Below, piece after piece: positions 26,837 to 36,156 of a stretch of DNA of 64,000 nucleotides (position 1 is the first letter of the stretch; every line of letters begins with the position of its first letter). Position numbers and translations under genes: made by a program. The stretch is from Burkholderia cepacia. GTDB lineage: Bacteria > Pseudomonadota > Gammaproteobacteria > Burkholderiales > Burkholderiaceae. The notes beneath the pieces are model-generated. The model did no database searches and was not told the origin of the DNA. It was given only the letters and a program-made list of their open reading frames with translations. The stretch spans positions 1,054,001-1,118,000 of the forward strand of contig NZ_CP013444.1 of NCBI RefSeq assembly GCF_001718835.1, in the 5' to 3' direction.

Positions 26837-27458
26837 ACGCATGAACCGGAGCAGATCTGGTTGACAATCTGAGGAGAGCTCGTCAGTTTGCAGCCAGTAG
26901 TTCACGATGGACGGCGGCAGATTATGCGTGGCAGTCGCGGCCGTCAAGGAGCTGGCGGGCGCTCAGACTTCAGGGCGGGCCCGTATGCACCGACTGCGAC
27001 CGGTTGTCTCTTCAGGCTTCTTTCCTGACTTCATTCCCTCGTTTGGTGTGGTGTGACGGGATCGAGGAGCGCGTTCGAAAGAGGCTGACGGTATCAGCGA
27101 CGGTATCGCGCTCACAAATCGCCCCGAGACGGCCAGTGTCCGCGATTTTTGAAAGCAAAGTGAGCGTGGATTCTCCGGTGCGGTCCGACGAAAGCCGTTG
27201 AGTGCTGAGCAGGATTTGCGGTATCGCTGACGGTATCCACGTTGCTGACCAGGCGAAAACGCCGTGCCTGCAAGGCTTCAGCCATTGGGTTGACAATCGA
27301 GTGGGTATTGGGCGGCGCGAGCACACTTGCTTCGTGACTGCTTATCCCGCCGTGCAGAGGCTGTTGTGGAAACGCGACACAAGGTGCCAAAAACTGACGA
27401 TGTGATCCGGCGTAGGTTTTGGCGTAGGTCTGTCGACGGGAGTGTTGCCAGATAAGGC
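26837..27458. other. Non-coding stretch between defence island and integrase remnant
   Basis: No supported gene lies here; the short frames present have no family resemblance. The stretch contains two pairs of GACGGTATC-type repeats (listed separately) and probably represents an att-proximal or integrase-binding region. Confidence 0.5.
27087..27237 (+). repeat. Two pairs of 9-bp direct repeats, GACGGTATC type
   Basis: GACGGTATC occurs at 27087-27095 and 27099-27107, then as TGCGGTATC at 27217-27225 and GACGGTATC at 27229-27237. Within each pair the copies are exactly 12 bases apart, and the pairs are 130 bases apart. This lies 220 bp upstream of the decayed tyrosine integrase. The layout resembles arm-type binding sites of phage-like integrases. 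Confidence 0.6.
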
Positions 27459-28265
27459 CAATTCATTACTTCGAAGTCGTGGACATATTGCTACAAGTCG
27501 CCGCTCCATGGCCGCATGCGGCAAGTGAAACTCGGCGAGTGGCCCGCGATGGCATTTGCTGGGGCGATCTCCGCGTGGGAAGAGAACCGCGTTGAGCGCG
27601 ATTCTGACGCTGAACTATCTGCACTGCGTCGAAAGAAGGGAGATCCGACTGCTCTCCCATTCCCGGCTACCTATACAGTCAGGCAGCTGTGCCGCGACTA
27701 TCTGGAAGGGCATGTAGAAGTACATCGGAAGTCGAAGGGAGCGGTCGAAGTCGCCCGAATATTCAAGGCGATGCTGGGACCGATCGCAGACGCTAGCGCG
27801 GCGAGTATCACGCGAGCCTGAGCGTTTGATTTCCTTGATTCGTACCGGTCGACGCCTGTTCTCGCGGCACGTCTTCGCATGAAGCTCGGCGGTGCCTAGA
27901 ACTATGCGCTTGATGCCGGGCGCCTTCCCGAAAACACCGCGAATTGGTGGAAGGATGTTCTAAAAGGGCGCTTGAAGAGCAAAGGGCGCAAGGTCAAGGG
28001 GGGATACACCGGGACACAGAAGCGAGTGCTTTCGATGGACGAACTGGGCACACTGATCCGGTGGCTGACGAATTTCAGCTTGACTGTGGCCGATGCGTTG
28101 ACGCTCTACCTTTGGACCGGCACGAGGGGCGGCGAGATCGTTGCCATGGAGAGCACCGAGGTCGCGGAGGAGGCTGACGGCCCTCGTGTGGACTGTCCCG
28201 AAACACAAGACCAAGGGGCTCCAAAACGAGAGAGCAACGGATCTGCGCGTGCCGCTTATATGTAT
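27459..28265 (+). pseudogene. Decayed tyrosine recombinase (phage-type integrase)
   Basis: One frame can be read as an integrase with disruptions. It begins after a stop with a KSWTYCYKSPLDGRMRQVKL arm-binding-type N-terminus, continues through LGEWPAMAFAGAISAWEENR, hits TGA at 27819-27821 and TAG at 27897-27899, then resumes in the same frame with YALDAGRLPENTANWWKDVL and the catalytic core LTLYLWTGTRGGEIVAME, containing the first catalytic Arg. Near 28180 a +1 shift is needed to continue as LVWTVPKHKTKGLQNERATD. The C-terminal His/Arg/Tyr part is missing where an IS481 fragment begins. It was probably the integrase of the neighbouring island. Confidence 0.82.
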
Positions 28266-28572
28266 TAGCCGGGACTCGAACTGACAGCTAGTCGGACCGA
28301 CAAAGAACGAGTCATCAATTGGGGGATGGGTTTCTCCTTGGCGAGCTCGAGCGAATCGAGGAAAGTGCGCATCGGCGTCTTGCCGTAACACCAGCGCCCC
28401 TGATGCTCTCGTTTATAGTTGTACTGGTCGAGCCATCCATCAAGGTCTGCCTGCAAAGCGGCGATCGAGTCGTAGATCTTCTTGCGGAAGACGATGCGAT
28501 AGAACTTGTTGAGCATAGTCTTGTGCAGTCGTTCGACGATCCCGGTTGTCTTCCATGCACCACTCGGTTCAT
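28265..28572 (-). pseudogene. IS481-family transposase C-terminal fragment
   Basis: On the minus strand the frame reads TTGIVERLHKTMLNKFYRIV, then FRKKIYDSIAALQADLDGWL and a YNYKREHQGRWCYGKTPM region. This is the end of an IS481-type DDE transposase including the catalytic Glu region (IVERLHK). Everything upstream of about 28572, including the first two catalytic Asp residues, is gone and replaced by a 15-bp palindrome and a HEPN/RES remnant. The element abuts the broken integrase at 28265. Confidence 0.78.
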
Positions 28573-28610
28573 CAATCTGATTCCCATTACATCTGATGGG
28601 AATCAGATTG
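28573..28610. repeat. 15-bp perfect inverted repeat at an IS junction
   Basis: CAATCTGATTCCCAT (28573-28587) and ATGGGAATCAGATTG (28596-28610) are exact reverse complements around an 8-nt loop. The repeat sits precisely between the IS481 fragment and the HEPN/RES remnant. It may be the footprint of an excised or miniature element, or IS-end debris. Confidence 0.75.
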
Positions 28611-28624
28611 CCTGTGCCGCGCTC

Positions 28625-28842
28625 TCATGAACAGATGGTACGTGTCGAGCGCTTACCAATGTATTCAGTGCCCTGACGCTCGCAGTAATCGCAGGTGTTA
28701 GAACTGGCGTTGTCTTGAATCAGCAATTTGAGATAGCGTCGTCCACGCAGTTAGCGCACACGTAGGTATCGGGTGCCGTCCAGCCGCGCCCCTGTGCGTC
28801 CATCCATGCAGTCTTGGCCAAGCTCATATCGCTTTCTTTCAT
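28625..28842 (-). pseudogene. HEPN/RES-type toxin N-terminal remnant
   Basis: From ATG 28842 the minus strand reads MKESDMSLAKTAWMDAQGRG, then WTAPDTYVCANCVDD. After a one-base shift near 28745 it continues LKLLIQDNASSNTCDYCERQ and stops at 28625. The Cys pairs VCANC and CDYC match the HEPN/RES N-terminal domain that precedes RES-type toxins. The toxin domain is missing and the frame is broken. The rest of the locus was probably lost to the IS481 and palindrome rearrangement. Confidence 0.6.
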
Positions 28843-29349
28843 GGCTGTCGTGTGATGGACGTGATGCCGGGGCATCGCCAACGTTGACTACCTGAGTTGC
28901 GTCGTCATAGTAGAGCGCGGATGGTGAGATCTTCCGTCGTGTCGACGTTGTTCATGGTGATTCGACTCATCTAGTGAAAACAAAAAATATCCCTGCCTCC
29001 GACATGCGTCAGCGGATGATTGTAAAAACGACGACGCTTATAGCGTCCCAATTTCATATTTTTTTGATCAAGCCGAGCAGTTGCACGTGACATCACGTAG
29101 ATTGACGGGCGCTGTGCACGCGATGATGAATCAGATGAACCTGAAGCGGGCGGTAGTCGAAGGCCTCAGATCGCCATTCCAATCATTAGGAGTGTTAAAT
29201 TTGCCAAGAGAGGAGTCAGGCGAGTAAATTCGTCTCGCCTGACAACTCAACCAAGCCGGAAATCTCCACTTCCTACCGGGACGCATTCCGGCTCAGGGTC
29301 AGTTACCTCATCCGTGAAGTTTAATTAAGCATGCTTCGCGCATAAGCGC
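28843..29349. other. Non-coding stretch with a 9-bp hairpin
   Basis: No gene is supported. TCAGGCGAG (29216-29224) and CTCGCCTGA (29234-29242) form a 9-bp hairpin with a 9-nt loop, about 110 bases beyond the stop of the minus-strand toxin-like gene. No T-run follows on either strand, so terminator function is uncertain. Composition becomes AT-richer towards 29350. Confidence 0.45.
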
Positions 29350-31407
29350 CTACGATACCGGGAATAGTAGAGCTCCCATAAAATTGATGCCGCCAGATTG
29401 TGCATTAATTTTTATGCTATTCGTTCCACTATTTAGCGAAACAACCTGCGGCAACTCAATCTCTGCGTATTTTCTTCCATACAATCCAATATGAAAATTT
29501 GTCGGATTTGCTGGAATTGAAGTGGATTGGCCATTCACAACCATCGTTGAATTTTGATTTGAAGATGCCGCGCCAGCAAAGATAACAATTTTAACATTAA
29601 CGGCCACCGTCTCGGTATTATTTATATTAAATACAATGCTACTCCCACTTGGGATATTAATAACACTCTTCGCAACGAGCGAATCGGAATATGCTGAAAC
29701 TCCGGGAGAGCTATTTTTCTTATCAAATCCGCACGTGAGATCAACTTCGACACCAAGCACCTTGTTCACTTTCGCGATGTGTTCAACTGAACTCCAATGA
29801 CGAAACGATATGGCGGCAATATTCACTGGCTCGCCCGAGTTCGCTGAACACGTTGCACTTGCCGAGCGGGGATAAGTAATAATCGATCCGATGTAATATC
29901 CGGTTTCGCAAGATATTGGGAAATTGGTGCCACTCAATGTCTGCCCTGAAATTAGGGCCGGCAGATTGGAATTCGAATAGGAGATATTGAGCGCATGAAG
30001 TATTGATCCACCGTTCCAGACCTTAATTGAATCTGGTATATCGGTGCCGTCGACGGTGAAGGTTGAAAATTGATTGGTGGGGAACGTCGAATTAATTATT
30101 GTAGTTCCTGTCGAGGGAGGATTCCCGGTGCAAGTCTCGACTGAAAAAGAGCTCAAATTCCCCGTGCCATCAACAAAACTCTGAGCGATTCTCAGCACCG
30201 CTGGGTCACCCGTTCCTTGGTGGCCGACGACATTCAGATTGGTGAGAAGGGACGTTCTGGAAACGAGATCTCGATTCAGGGCCGCCTCAACGTTAGTCAT
30301 TGAAAAATTTGTATCATTGATGTACATATTGACGTACCGATATATTTCCACCGAATTTCTTGTTTTTATTTTTGATCCGTATTTTGTCATCAATAGTGTT
30401 TTATATGCCTGATAAAACTCGGATAATCCATTTACAATCAGACCATTTAGCAAATTAAACTTCTTGGCCGCGTCCGCATCATTTGATGAAGTATTCAAAG
30501 GCGCAACCCAGTTATTTACCAGCGTGGCCAGTGCGTTCTGGTGTCGGTAAAATCTATTTACCGACTCATTTCGATAGTTCTGCGCATCAGACGAACTAAG
30601 AACACCCTTATCCATCTTGCCACTGTTCGCAAGGAATTCATAATTTGCCATGAGCTGGCAAGCGGCGACGTGAGCATACAGAGGAGCGCCGGACACACCT
30701 ACGTTGCTATTGATGAATTGCGGGAGGTTCGTTTCACAAGAACTGTCTGAAAAAGTGGTTTCCTTAGTTTTTAGCGTGCTGGATTGCGAACTACTATATG
30801 ACGACGTGCCAGAAATCGATTGAAGATACGTTTCGTAATCTTTCAGCGTGTTATCAATTCCAGTAATGAGGCTCGTCAAGCTGCTGAGATTGGAAGAGGA
30901 AATTTTCTCGGCTGTTATTCTGTTAATTATGTCGCTATAGCTTTCCTGCTGGGTTGCCCCTCCACTCATCGCGGAGTTTAGTGCATTAAATAATGTTGTT
31001 AAAATTCCGGTTAATAGAAACGCATCTGGGAATGTGGCTAAAGTAAATGCTAGCGTTGCAGTTTCCCCGAGTACCGCAAGTTCACCCCATGTGTCTCCAG
31101 ATGTTACGTCTTTAACCAAGGTTACATTGGAAAACCCACCGCTTCCAATTGACTTGTAAAGTTGGGTCATCGTGTTGTCAATGGAATTTAAAAAATTCGC
31201 CGGCCTTAGTGATAAAACGTTGAAATTTAATGCTGAGGATGCAGCATGCACACTAGCCAATTGGGCGGCAGCCGAGTCCATCGTGCTCGGATTGGACGAA
31301 CTTTTGTCGTTGTCGCCGCCACATCCGTGAAGAAATGGCACGCAAACGGAAGTGGACGCGTAGATAAGGAATTTTCGCCTGGAGTTAAGATATTTAAAGT
31401 TCTTCAT
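29350..31407 (-). CDS. Tat-exported lipoprotein with Cry (delta-endotoxin)-like layout
   Basis: A protein of 685 aa, with AGGTGG upstream of the ATG at 31407. Residues 9-15 SRRKFLI form a textbook twin-arginine motif. LHGC ends at Cys29, a lipobox. Residues about 40-340 are helical and include a hydrophobic hairpin (TFPDAFLLTGILTTLFNAL). The part near 235-330 (LPQFINS, APLYAHVAACQLMANYEFL, a YRNESVNRFYRHQNAL stretch) is laid out like Cry domain I block 1, and ALNRDLVSRTSLLTNLN falls where Cry proteins have their domain I-II boundary helix. Residues about 370-560 and 570-685 are beta-rich; the last resembles a carbohydrate-binding jelly roll. AT content is far above that of its neighbours, so transfer is likely. 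An unrelated surface lipoprotein remains possible. Confidence 0.5.
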   Translation of the reverse strand: MKNFKYLNSRRKFLIYASTSVCVPFLHGCGGDNDKSSSNPSTMDSAAAQLASVHAASSALNFNVLSLRPANFLNSIDNTMTQLYKSIGSGGFSNVTLVKDVTSGDTWGELAVLGETATLAFTLATFPDAFLLTGILTTLFNALNSAMSGGATQQESYSDIINRITAEKISSSNLSSLTSLITGIDNTLKDYETYLQSISGTSSYSSSQSSTLKTKETTFSDSSCETNLPQFINSNVGVSGAPLYAHVAACQLMANYEFLANSGKMDKGVLSSSDAQNYRNESVNRFYRHQNALATLVNNWVAPLNTSSNDADAAKKFNLLNGLIVNGLSEFYQAYKTLLMTKYGSKIKTRNSVEIYRYVNMYINDTNFSMTNVEAALNRDLVSRTSLLTNLNVVGHQGTGDPAVLRIAQSFVDGTGNLSSFSVETCTGNPPSTGTTIINSTFPTNQFSTFTVDGTDIPDSIKVWNGGSILHALNISYSNSNLPALISGQTLSGTNFPISCETGYYIGSIITYPRSASATCSANSGEPVNIAAISFRHWSSVEHIAKVNKVLGVEVDLTCGFDKKNSSPGVSAYSDSLVAKSVINIPSGSSIVFNINNTETVAVNVKIVIFAGAASSNQNSTMVVNGQSTSIPANPTNFHIGLYGRKYAEIELPQVVSLNSGTNSIKINAQSGGINFMGALLFPVS

Positions 31408-31950
31408 AAACCCACCTGTTAAGTTAATATAGCAATTTTAATGTTGCCGATGCCATGATGCGTGGCCGTATTTATTTTAAAATATAAAAATCAAGCCCAA
31501 TGTCCGGCAATTCATTTTTATTTATTAAAACATTGCGTAATGGCGCGAAATCATCTAAAGGCGCCAATGCCAACGTCAAGCCGATTTATCGGCAGTGAAG
31601 CCCGTACTTCGGCGGAAACCGCAAGACTGCTGCAAATCGCGGAACATCCTTTCGCGCGATCGCAGGATGCTCTTTCTAGAAATCACTAGACGAAATGTTG
31701 GCTAGCGCAGGCTAACAATAAAAAAATGAGACGATTGTCGTTGTTTTTGAAACAGTATGTTGCGCTGGGGTCGTCAATTCCGCCGCGGATAGGCGAACAT
31801 TAATCGACACGGAATGCACGGTCGACGAATGCGCAACTCCGAGTGAGCGGCTGTGGTGTCGGGGTCGCGCACGGGATCGCGAAGGTTGCGGTATGCGTTC
31901 CGGACGAGAGTGTCAATTATGTGTAAGAGTCATTTCGTGGCCGCATGGAC
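31408..31950. other. AT-rich upstream region without a supported gene
   Basis: The first 150 bases upstream of the toxin-like gene are very AT-rich and probably hold its promoter. A 75-codon plus-strand frame at 31462-31689 has no family resemblance and is not called. Nothing else was recognised up to the second integrase remnant. Confidence 0.5.
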
Positions 31951-32002
31951 AGAGCTGAAGCCGGTGTCCAAAGTGATGCCCGTTACTTCAATCTGGTGGA
32001 CA

Positions 32003-32345
32003 CGATTCTCGCGGTCATGAGGCGACTGGACAAGATGGCTTCACCGGGGGGCTTACGCTTTACCGATGGTCTCGAGTGGTCATGCTGCTGGAGTACCGGC
32101 GGGGCAGCGCTTGCGGTCTCTCCTGAATTTCGGCTACACGACCGGTCTGGGCGCGGGCGAACTGGTCAGCGCGACGCTCGGCAATATCCGCCGCGACGAG
32201 CGCGGCGATCACTGGCTGCACGTAATCGGGCAAGGGAGGCAAGCGCGGTAAGGTGGTGTTGCCATCGCTCGCTCGACTCGCGCTGGATTAATATATCGTG
32301 CAGCGCGGGCTGCTGGTTACGCCGACACGCTGGAGATCAGGGATG
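32003..32345 (+). pseudogene. Second decayed tyrosine recombinase (XerD-like)
   Basis: Pieces in different frames read LRFTDGLEWS, then after a shift near 32080 VPAGQRLRSLLNFGYTTGLG, then AGELVSATLGNIRRDERGDH and WLHVIGQG. After another shift near 32237 VVLPSLARLALD is followed by an in-frame stop and YIVQRGLLVTPTRW. This is the core of a plasmid-type tyrosine recombinase, but the catalytic Arg expected in TGLRAGELV is Gly here. The C-terminal catalytic residues are absent. Confidence 0.7.
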
Positions 32346-32443
32346 CTATTTGTCGCGAGCCTGACACCCCCGATCCGCAGCCAGCATCTCGAATTGACGT
32401 CTTTCTTTTGATCTACGAGAGCCAACCGCGCTTTCTTGCCAGA

Positions 32444-32785
32444 TCAGGTCTGTGCATTCTGTTGCTTTATCAATTCGCCTGCGCTGTCGTCGTGTGCCGC
32501 GCTCTCCAGCGAGCCGGAGAGCCGTTCGACCTCGACCGCTTCACCGTCAAGAACTCGCTTCATCCTGAAGCGGTCGACTGCATCCAACCCGCGTGCGACG
32601 ACCAGGGTGCCGACTGCATTGCCGATCGTATTTGTAATGGCCTGCGCCTCAGATATGAAGCGCTCGACACCAGGTAGCAGCACCATGCCGGCCACAGGGA
32701 TCTTGCCCATAGATGCAAGGGTGGCAGCCAGCGTAACGAAGCCTGAGCCCATCACAGCGACAGAGCCTTTTGAAGTCACCATGAG
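32444..32785 (-). pseudogene. dctA: 3' fragment of dctA (C4-dicarboxylate transporter)
   Basis: The minus strand encodes TSKGSVAVMGSGFVTLAATL, then ASMGKIPVAGMVLLPGVERF and SEAQAITNTIGNAVGTLVVA, which is the last transmembrane and re-entrant part of DctA-type dicarboxylate/sodium symporters. The upstream three quarters is missing. At about 32785 the frame fuses to the IS66 TnpC segment MAGPGLLAHV, so an IS66-mediated deletion or recombination created the junction. Confidence 0.8.
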
Positions 32786-33370
32786 TACATGCGCCAGCAG
32801 CCCTGGACCCGCCATGCCGCGTTCGATCGGCCTGCTCGGCGCCGGCGCCTGCGAGATGTGATCGCAGCGCGATTAGCCGGATTTGGGCCGTATGTGGCGG
32901 ATCGCGCGGAAGCTTGCCGGCACGTATTCGAGCTGCTCGCAGGCATCCTCGCCAAGCAGCTTCATCGTCGCGCCGCATTCGGTGCACGTTTCGCCCGACG
33001 TTGGTAGGTGCGTCTGAATCTCACGCGGCAGGTGTTCCGGCAATGGCTTGCGCTGGATCTGCTCCGGCGCCGTGCGTGGCATCTTCGGGATTTCGATGGG
33101 TGCGACACCTACGTTGGCCTCGAGTTCTTTCAGGCGCAGCTCAAGCTGCTCGATCTGGCGATCGAGCTTCTCCGACTTGCGACCGAACTCATGCGACGCA
33201 GCTTCGCGATCAGCAGCGTCAAGTGTTCGCTTTGTCCCTTGCCGGTGGCGATGACCGCCTTCTGTAAATCGACGACATCCTGCAGTGCCCGACGTGCGCA
33301 TCGCGAGCGCACAGCAACGCCTTGAGCTTTCGATGTCATCGGTAAGGGCGTTGGAACTCATGGCCGACAG
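32786..33370 (-). pseudogene. tnpC: IS66-family TnpC N-terminal fragment
   Basis: The minus strand reads FGRKSEKLDRQIEQLELRLK, then LPEHLPREIQTHLPTSGETC, a zinc-finger-like C-x2-C, EDACEQLEYVPASFRAIRHI and after a TAA stop at 32873 SRCDHISQAPAPSRPIERGM. These are the leucine-zipper and zinc-finger parts of IS66 TnpC. The first 60 residues are frameshifted. The DDE domain, TnpA, TnpB and the element ends are absent; the fragment is fused to dctA. Confidence 0.82.
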
Positions 33371-33647
33371 TTTACGTGCTGGCAACGACGTTTACAACGC
33401 GGAAGTGGGTTGCGCAGTGCGCGTGGGCTGACGATAGTCGACACCTTCGAGCAGCATCGACGTTGTACCGGGCTAAGCACGACTGTCCCGCTCGTGGCCT
33501 GCGGCCGTACGTAGTTTTAGTGGGGACTGAGCAGTATGACTTGCTCTTCGCGGGGCTTAACCAAATTCGCGACGTGGTCAGCCCGGTGTTTATCGCGCAA
33601 CCGACCTTCAGGGGGTAAGTGACCGCATCTACGAGGACCCGTATCAG
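33371..33647. other. Short non-coding gap
   Basis: No gene, repeat or IS end is recognised between the IS66 fragment and the small truncated ORF at 33648. Confidence 0.4.
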
Positions 33648-33875
33648 ATGAAAGAACAATCTAAAAGCGGTTCAGTCTGTCCCTTCGAAGAAGGGAATCG
33701 AGTCGATCACAAAATCCTCGGATTTGGCACAGTCAACGGCGCGCTTACACCGATGGCCGGTCCAGACATGCACAGTCCTAGTGCTCGTGTTTTGGAGGTA
33801 CTATTGGTCGAGAGAAATTTGAAGGTGTTGGCGCAGGTCAGAATCGGAACGTCAGCAGCTGACTTGCCCGATTGA
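33648..33875 (+). pseudogene. Truncated small hypothetical protein
   Basis: The first half, PFEEGNRVDHKILGFGTVNG, resembles the start of a small Burkholderia hypothetical protein with an FGTV-x-G core. After GPDMHS the sequence diverges as if frameshifted (RVLEVLLVERNLKV), and the normal end is missing. It is probably a broken gene. Confidence 0.4.
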
Positions 33876-33920
33876 TCACATCCGGTATGTACTTGTTGGA
33901 GGCGTGGAAGGCTACCATAT

Positions 33921-34856
33921 TCAGCCGTCCGCGACGTGCAGTGTGCTATTCGCCGCACAGCTATGGATCAGTTTCCTCAGCCAAAGAGAAGCTGGATCGC
34001 CATCGAGATGTTTGGGCCATACCAACCGTTCTTCCAGCATTGGCACTGGAATCGGTACAGGAAAGACCCGCAGGTCGTACTGCGATTCATAAGCGCGTGC
34101 GAGTAGCGTCGGAATCGTTGCGATGAGATTTGTTCCAACCACCATTGACGGCAGCGAAAGCGCGTATTCGCTCTTCGCCGAAAACATTCGTCGGCGCAGC
34201 CCGTCCTCGCTCTCGACCGACATCACGCGACCGTCGCCGAACGTAGGCGCGACATGCTTGAGGGAATAGAACAGATCGCGTGTGATCGTTTCATGCACTA
34301 GCGAATTTTTGGTCCACACGATACAGCTATAGTCGGTGCCTAATAGCGGCAGGCTTGCATATCCGGGGGGGACGTAGCGCGCCGGCACGACGACGAAATC
34401 TGCGCCGCGTCGGTCGAGTGCCTCTTCCACCAGCATTCGCGACGAGCGCAGGGGCGAGGCCGAATGGATCATCAACGACACATTCGGCGCGCTGAGTTCG
34501 AGCGCGCGTATCACGTGTGTCAGTACGAGCTTGGTCACCATGTCGGAGCAGATTATCGAAAAGCGGCGCATTGCGAAGTTCGGAACGAATCCGGCTCGCG
34601 TTGCTGCAATCGCTTCGGCGCGCTTGATCGCTTCGCTCGCGGGGTGCTGCAGTTGCAGGGCAAGCGGTGTGGGAACCATGCGCCGGTTGACAGGCACCAG
34701 AAGGTCGTCACTGAAGTAATCGCGCAAGCGGGAGAGAGCACCGCTGCACGCTGGCTGCCCGATGTGCAACATCTCCGCAGCCCGGCTCACGCTTCGGGTT
34801 TCGAGTAGCGCATGCAGCGTGATTAGCAGATTCAGGTCGAGGTCGCGGTAGTTCAT
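33921..34856 (-). CDS. LysR-family regulator, NodD/NahR-like
   Basis: A protein of 311 aa. The N-terminal winged HTH is DLDLNLLITLHALLETRSVS followed by RAAEMLHIGQPACSGALSRL. A two-lobed effector-binding domain follows to the end. The DLDLNLL start and long linker place it near the NodD/NahR/LinR group, whose members respond to flavonoids or aromatic acids. It is followed on the same strand, 18 bp away, by a second LysR gene divergent from the porin/catabolic operon. It probably activates that operon. The effector is unknown. Confidence 0.85.
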   Translation of the reverse strand: MNYRDLDLNLLITLHALLETRSVSRAAEMLHIGQPACSGALSRLRDYFSDDLLVPVNRRMVPTPLALQLQHPASEAIKRAEAIAATRAGFVPNFAMRRFSIICSDMVTKLVLTHVIRALELSAPNVSLMIHSASPLRSSRMLVEEALDRRGADFVVVPARYVPPGYASLPLLGTDYSCIVWTKNSLVHETITRDLFYSLKHVAPTFGDGRVMSVESEDGLRRRMFSAKSEYALSLPSMVVGTNLIATIPTLLARAYESQYDLRVFPVPIPVPMLEERLVWPKHLDGDPASLWLRKLIHSCAANSTLHVADG

Positions 34857-34874
34857 GTGGGCTGCAACGATAAT

Positions 34875-35795
34875 TTAGTGGTTGTTCGCGGCTTCGCGGA
34901 TCAGGTCGCGAAACCAGTGCAACGACTGATCGGCGAGTTGTGCCTCGTTCCATTGGAGTGCCTCGTCGAATTCGATGTTTGGCGACCCTTCGGGCAAATC
35001 AAGCAGGCGTAGCGGCAGCGAGTCTGCCCATTGACGTCCGAGGCGGTAGGGAATCAGCGTGATATAGGTGGTCCCGATGACGGCCTGCGCCGCCAGCATG
35101 AATTGATCGACCACGACGCGCGTCTTGCGAACGACCCCCGATAAAACGAGCGGCCTTGCGTCTAGCGCGTCAGGACTATCGTCGGAGAACTGAACGGCGA
35201 CGTGCGGGAGTTCACGCAGTTGCCCCAATGTCAGCGTCTCACCTATGTTTGGGTTGTCCTGCCAAACGACCGCGCAGAAGCGCTCATGGAACAGATGTGC
35301 ACGAGGGCGAGCCGGAGAACAGTGCTCACTCGGGAGGATGCAGAAGTGTGCGCCCCGTCGCGCCAATCCTTCCGGGAGCGCCGTCACCGATGCGTCGAGC
35401 GGTCGCACTGCGATCGTCGTGCCGGGCGCCTCTTCGGTGAGCAGGCGGATCAAGCGCGGAATAAAAGTTTCCGCGACGTAGTCCGAGCAAAGCACGACGA
35501 ACTCGCGGCGGAGGTCGCGCGGATTGAATTCTGGCTGAGCATGGACGATCGAGTCGATTCCTTGCAGCCATTCCTTGACCGGGCCGTGCAAATCGAGCGC
35601 CAGCGCAGTCGGCGCCATCTGGCGGTTGAGTGGCACAAGCAACTCGTCTTCGAAATGCTCGCGCAACCGCGCAAGAGCGGAACTGACGGCCGACTGACCG
35701 AGATCGAGGCTCGTCGCCGCGCGCGATACGCTGCGCTCCTTCAGCAACGCATCCAGGACCCTCAGCAGATTGAGGTCGAGGCCTTTGAGTCGCAT
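34875..35795 (-). CDS. LysR-family regulator, NodD/NahR-like (second copy)
   Basis: A protein of 306 aa. The HTH LDLNLLRVLDALLKERSVSR is followed by AATSLDLGQSAVSSALARLR. About one third of residues match the neighbouring LysR by eye, so they are paralogues rather than a recent duplication. It starts 361 bp from the divergently transcribed porin gene, a typical LysR arrangement. Two regulators of this type side by side suggest response to two related inducers or hetero-oligomer control. Confidence 0.87.
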   Translation of the reverse strand: MRLKGLDLNLLRVLDALLKERSVSRAATSLDLGQSAVSSALARLREHFEDELLVPLNRQMAPTALALDLHGPVKEWLQGIDSIVHAQPEFNPRDLRREFVVLCSDYVAETFIPRLIRLLTEEAPGTTIAVRPLDASVTALPEGLARRGAHFCILPSEHCSPARPRAHLFHERFCAVVWQDNPNIGETLTLGQLRELPHVAVQFSDDSPDALDARPLVLSGVVRKTRVVVDQFMLAAQAVIGTTYITLIPYRLGRQWADSLPLRLLDLPEGSPNIEFDEALQWNEAQLADQSLHWFRDLIREAANNH

Positions 35796-35945
35796 ACAGC
35801 GGTTTCCATATCATCAACGTCGTCAATAGTTCGTGGCAATCCGAGCGCCGTTCAATCACCTTGGGGCGGAAGGGCGCGTCACCCGCAAGTGACTCGGAGC
35901 GCCCACCTATTGTGATCTTCCTCCCGGCTCGAGCAGTTCGGGGAA

Positions 35946-35960
35946 TACCCTAAAAGGGTA
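35946..35960. promoter_or_regulatory. Palindrome in the LysR/porin divergent region
   Basis: TACCCTAAAAGGGTA is a perfect 6-bp inverted repeat with a 3-bp centre. It lies 150 bases from the LysR start and 196 bases before the porin start. It is a candidate operator or promoter-associated site; the T-n11-A LysR box was not assigned with confidence. The rest of 35796-36156 should hold both promoters. Confidence 0.4.
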
Positions 35961-36156
35961 GGGTGGTCGTGCCGACGTGGTCGGCCGGTGGCACGGCTAC
36001 GCTTGTGCGGGAACCATCGGCCGGATCAATACCTGGCATTGAACGGTTCGATTTTACGGCGAGCATCCTCGTCGCAATAATGACTTCCAGGATTCGACCG
36101 ATCCCGAGCTCGGGTGGAGTCAATCACAAAAAATCTGAAAAATCCGGAGACAAGGC

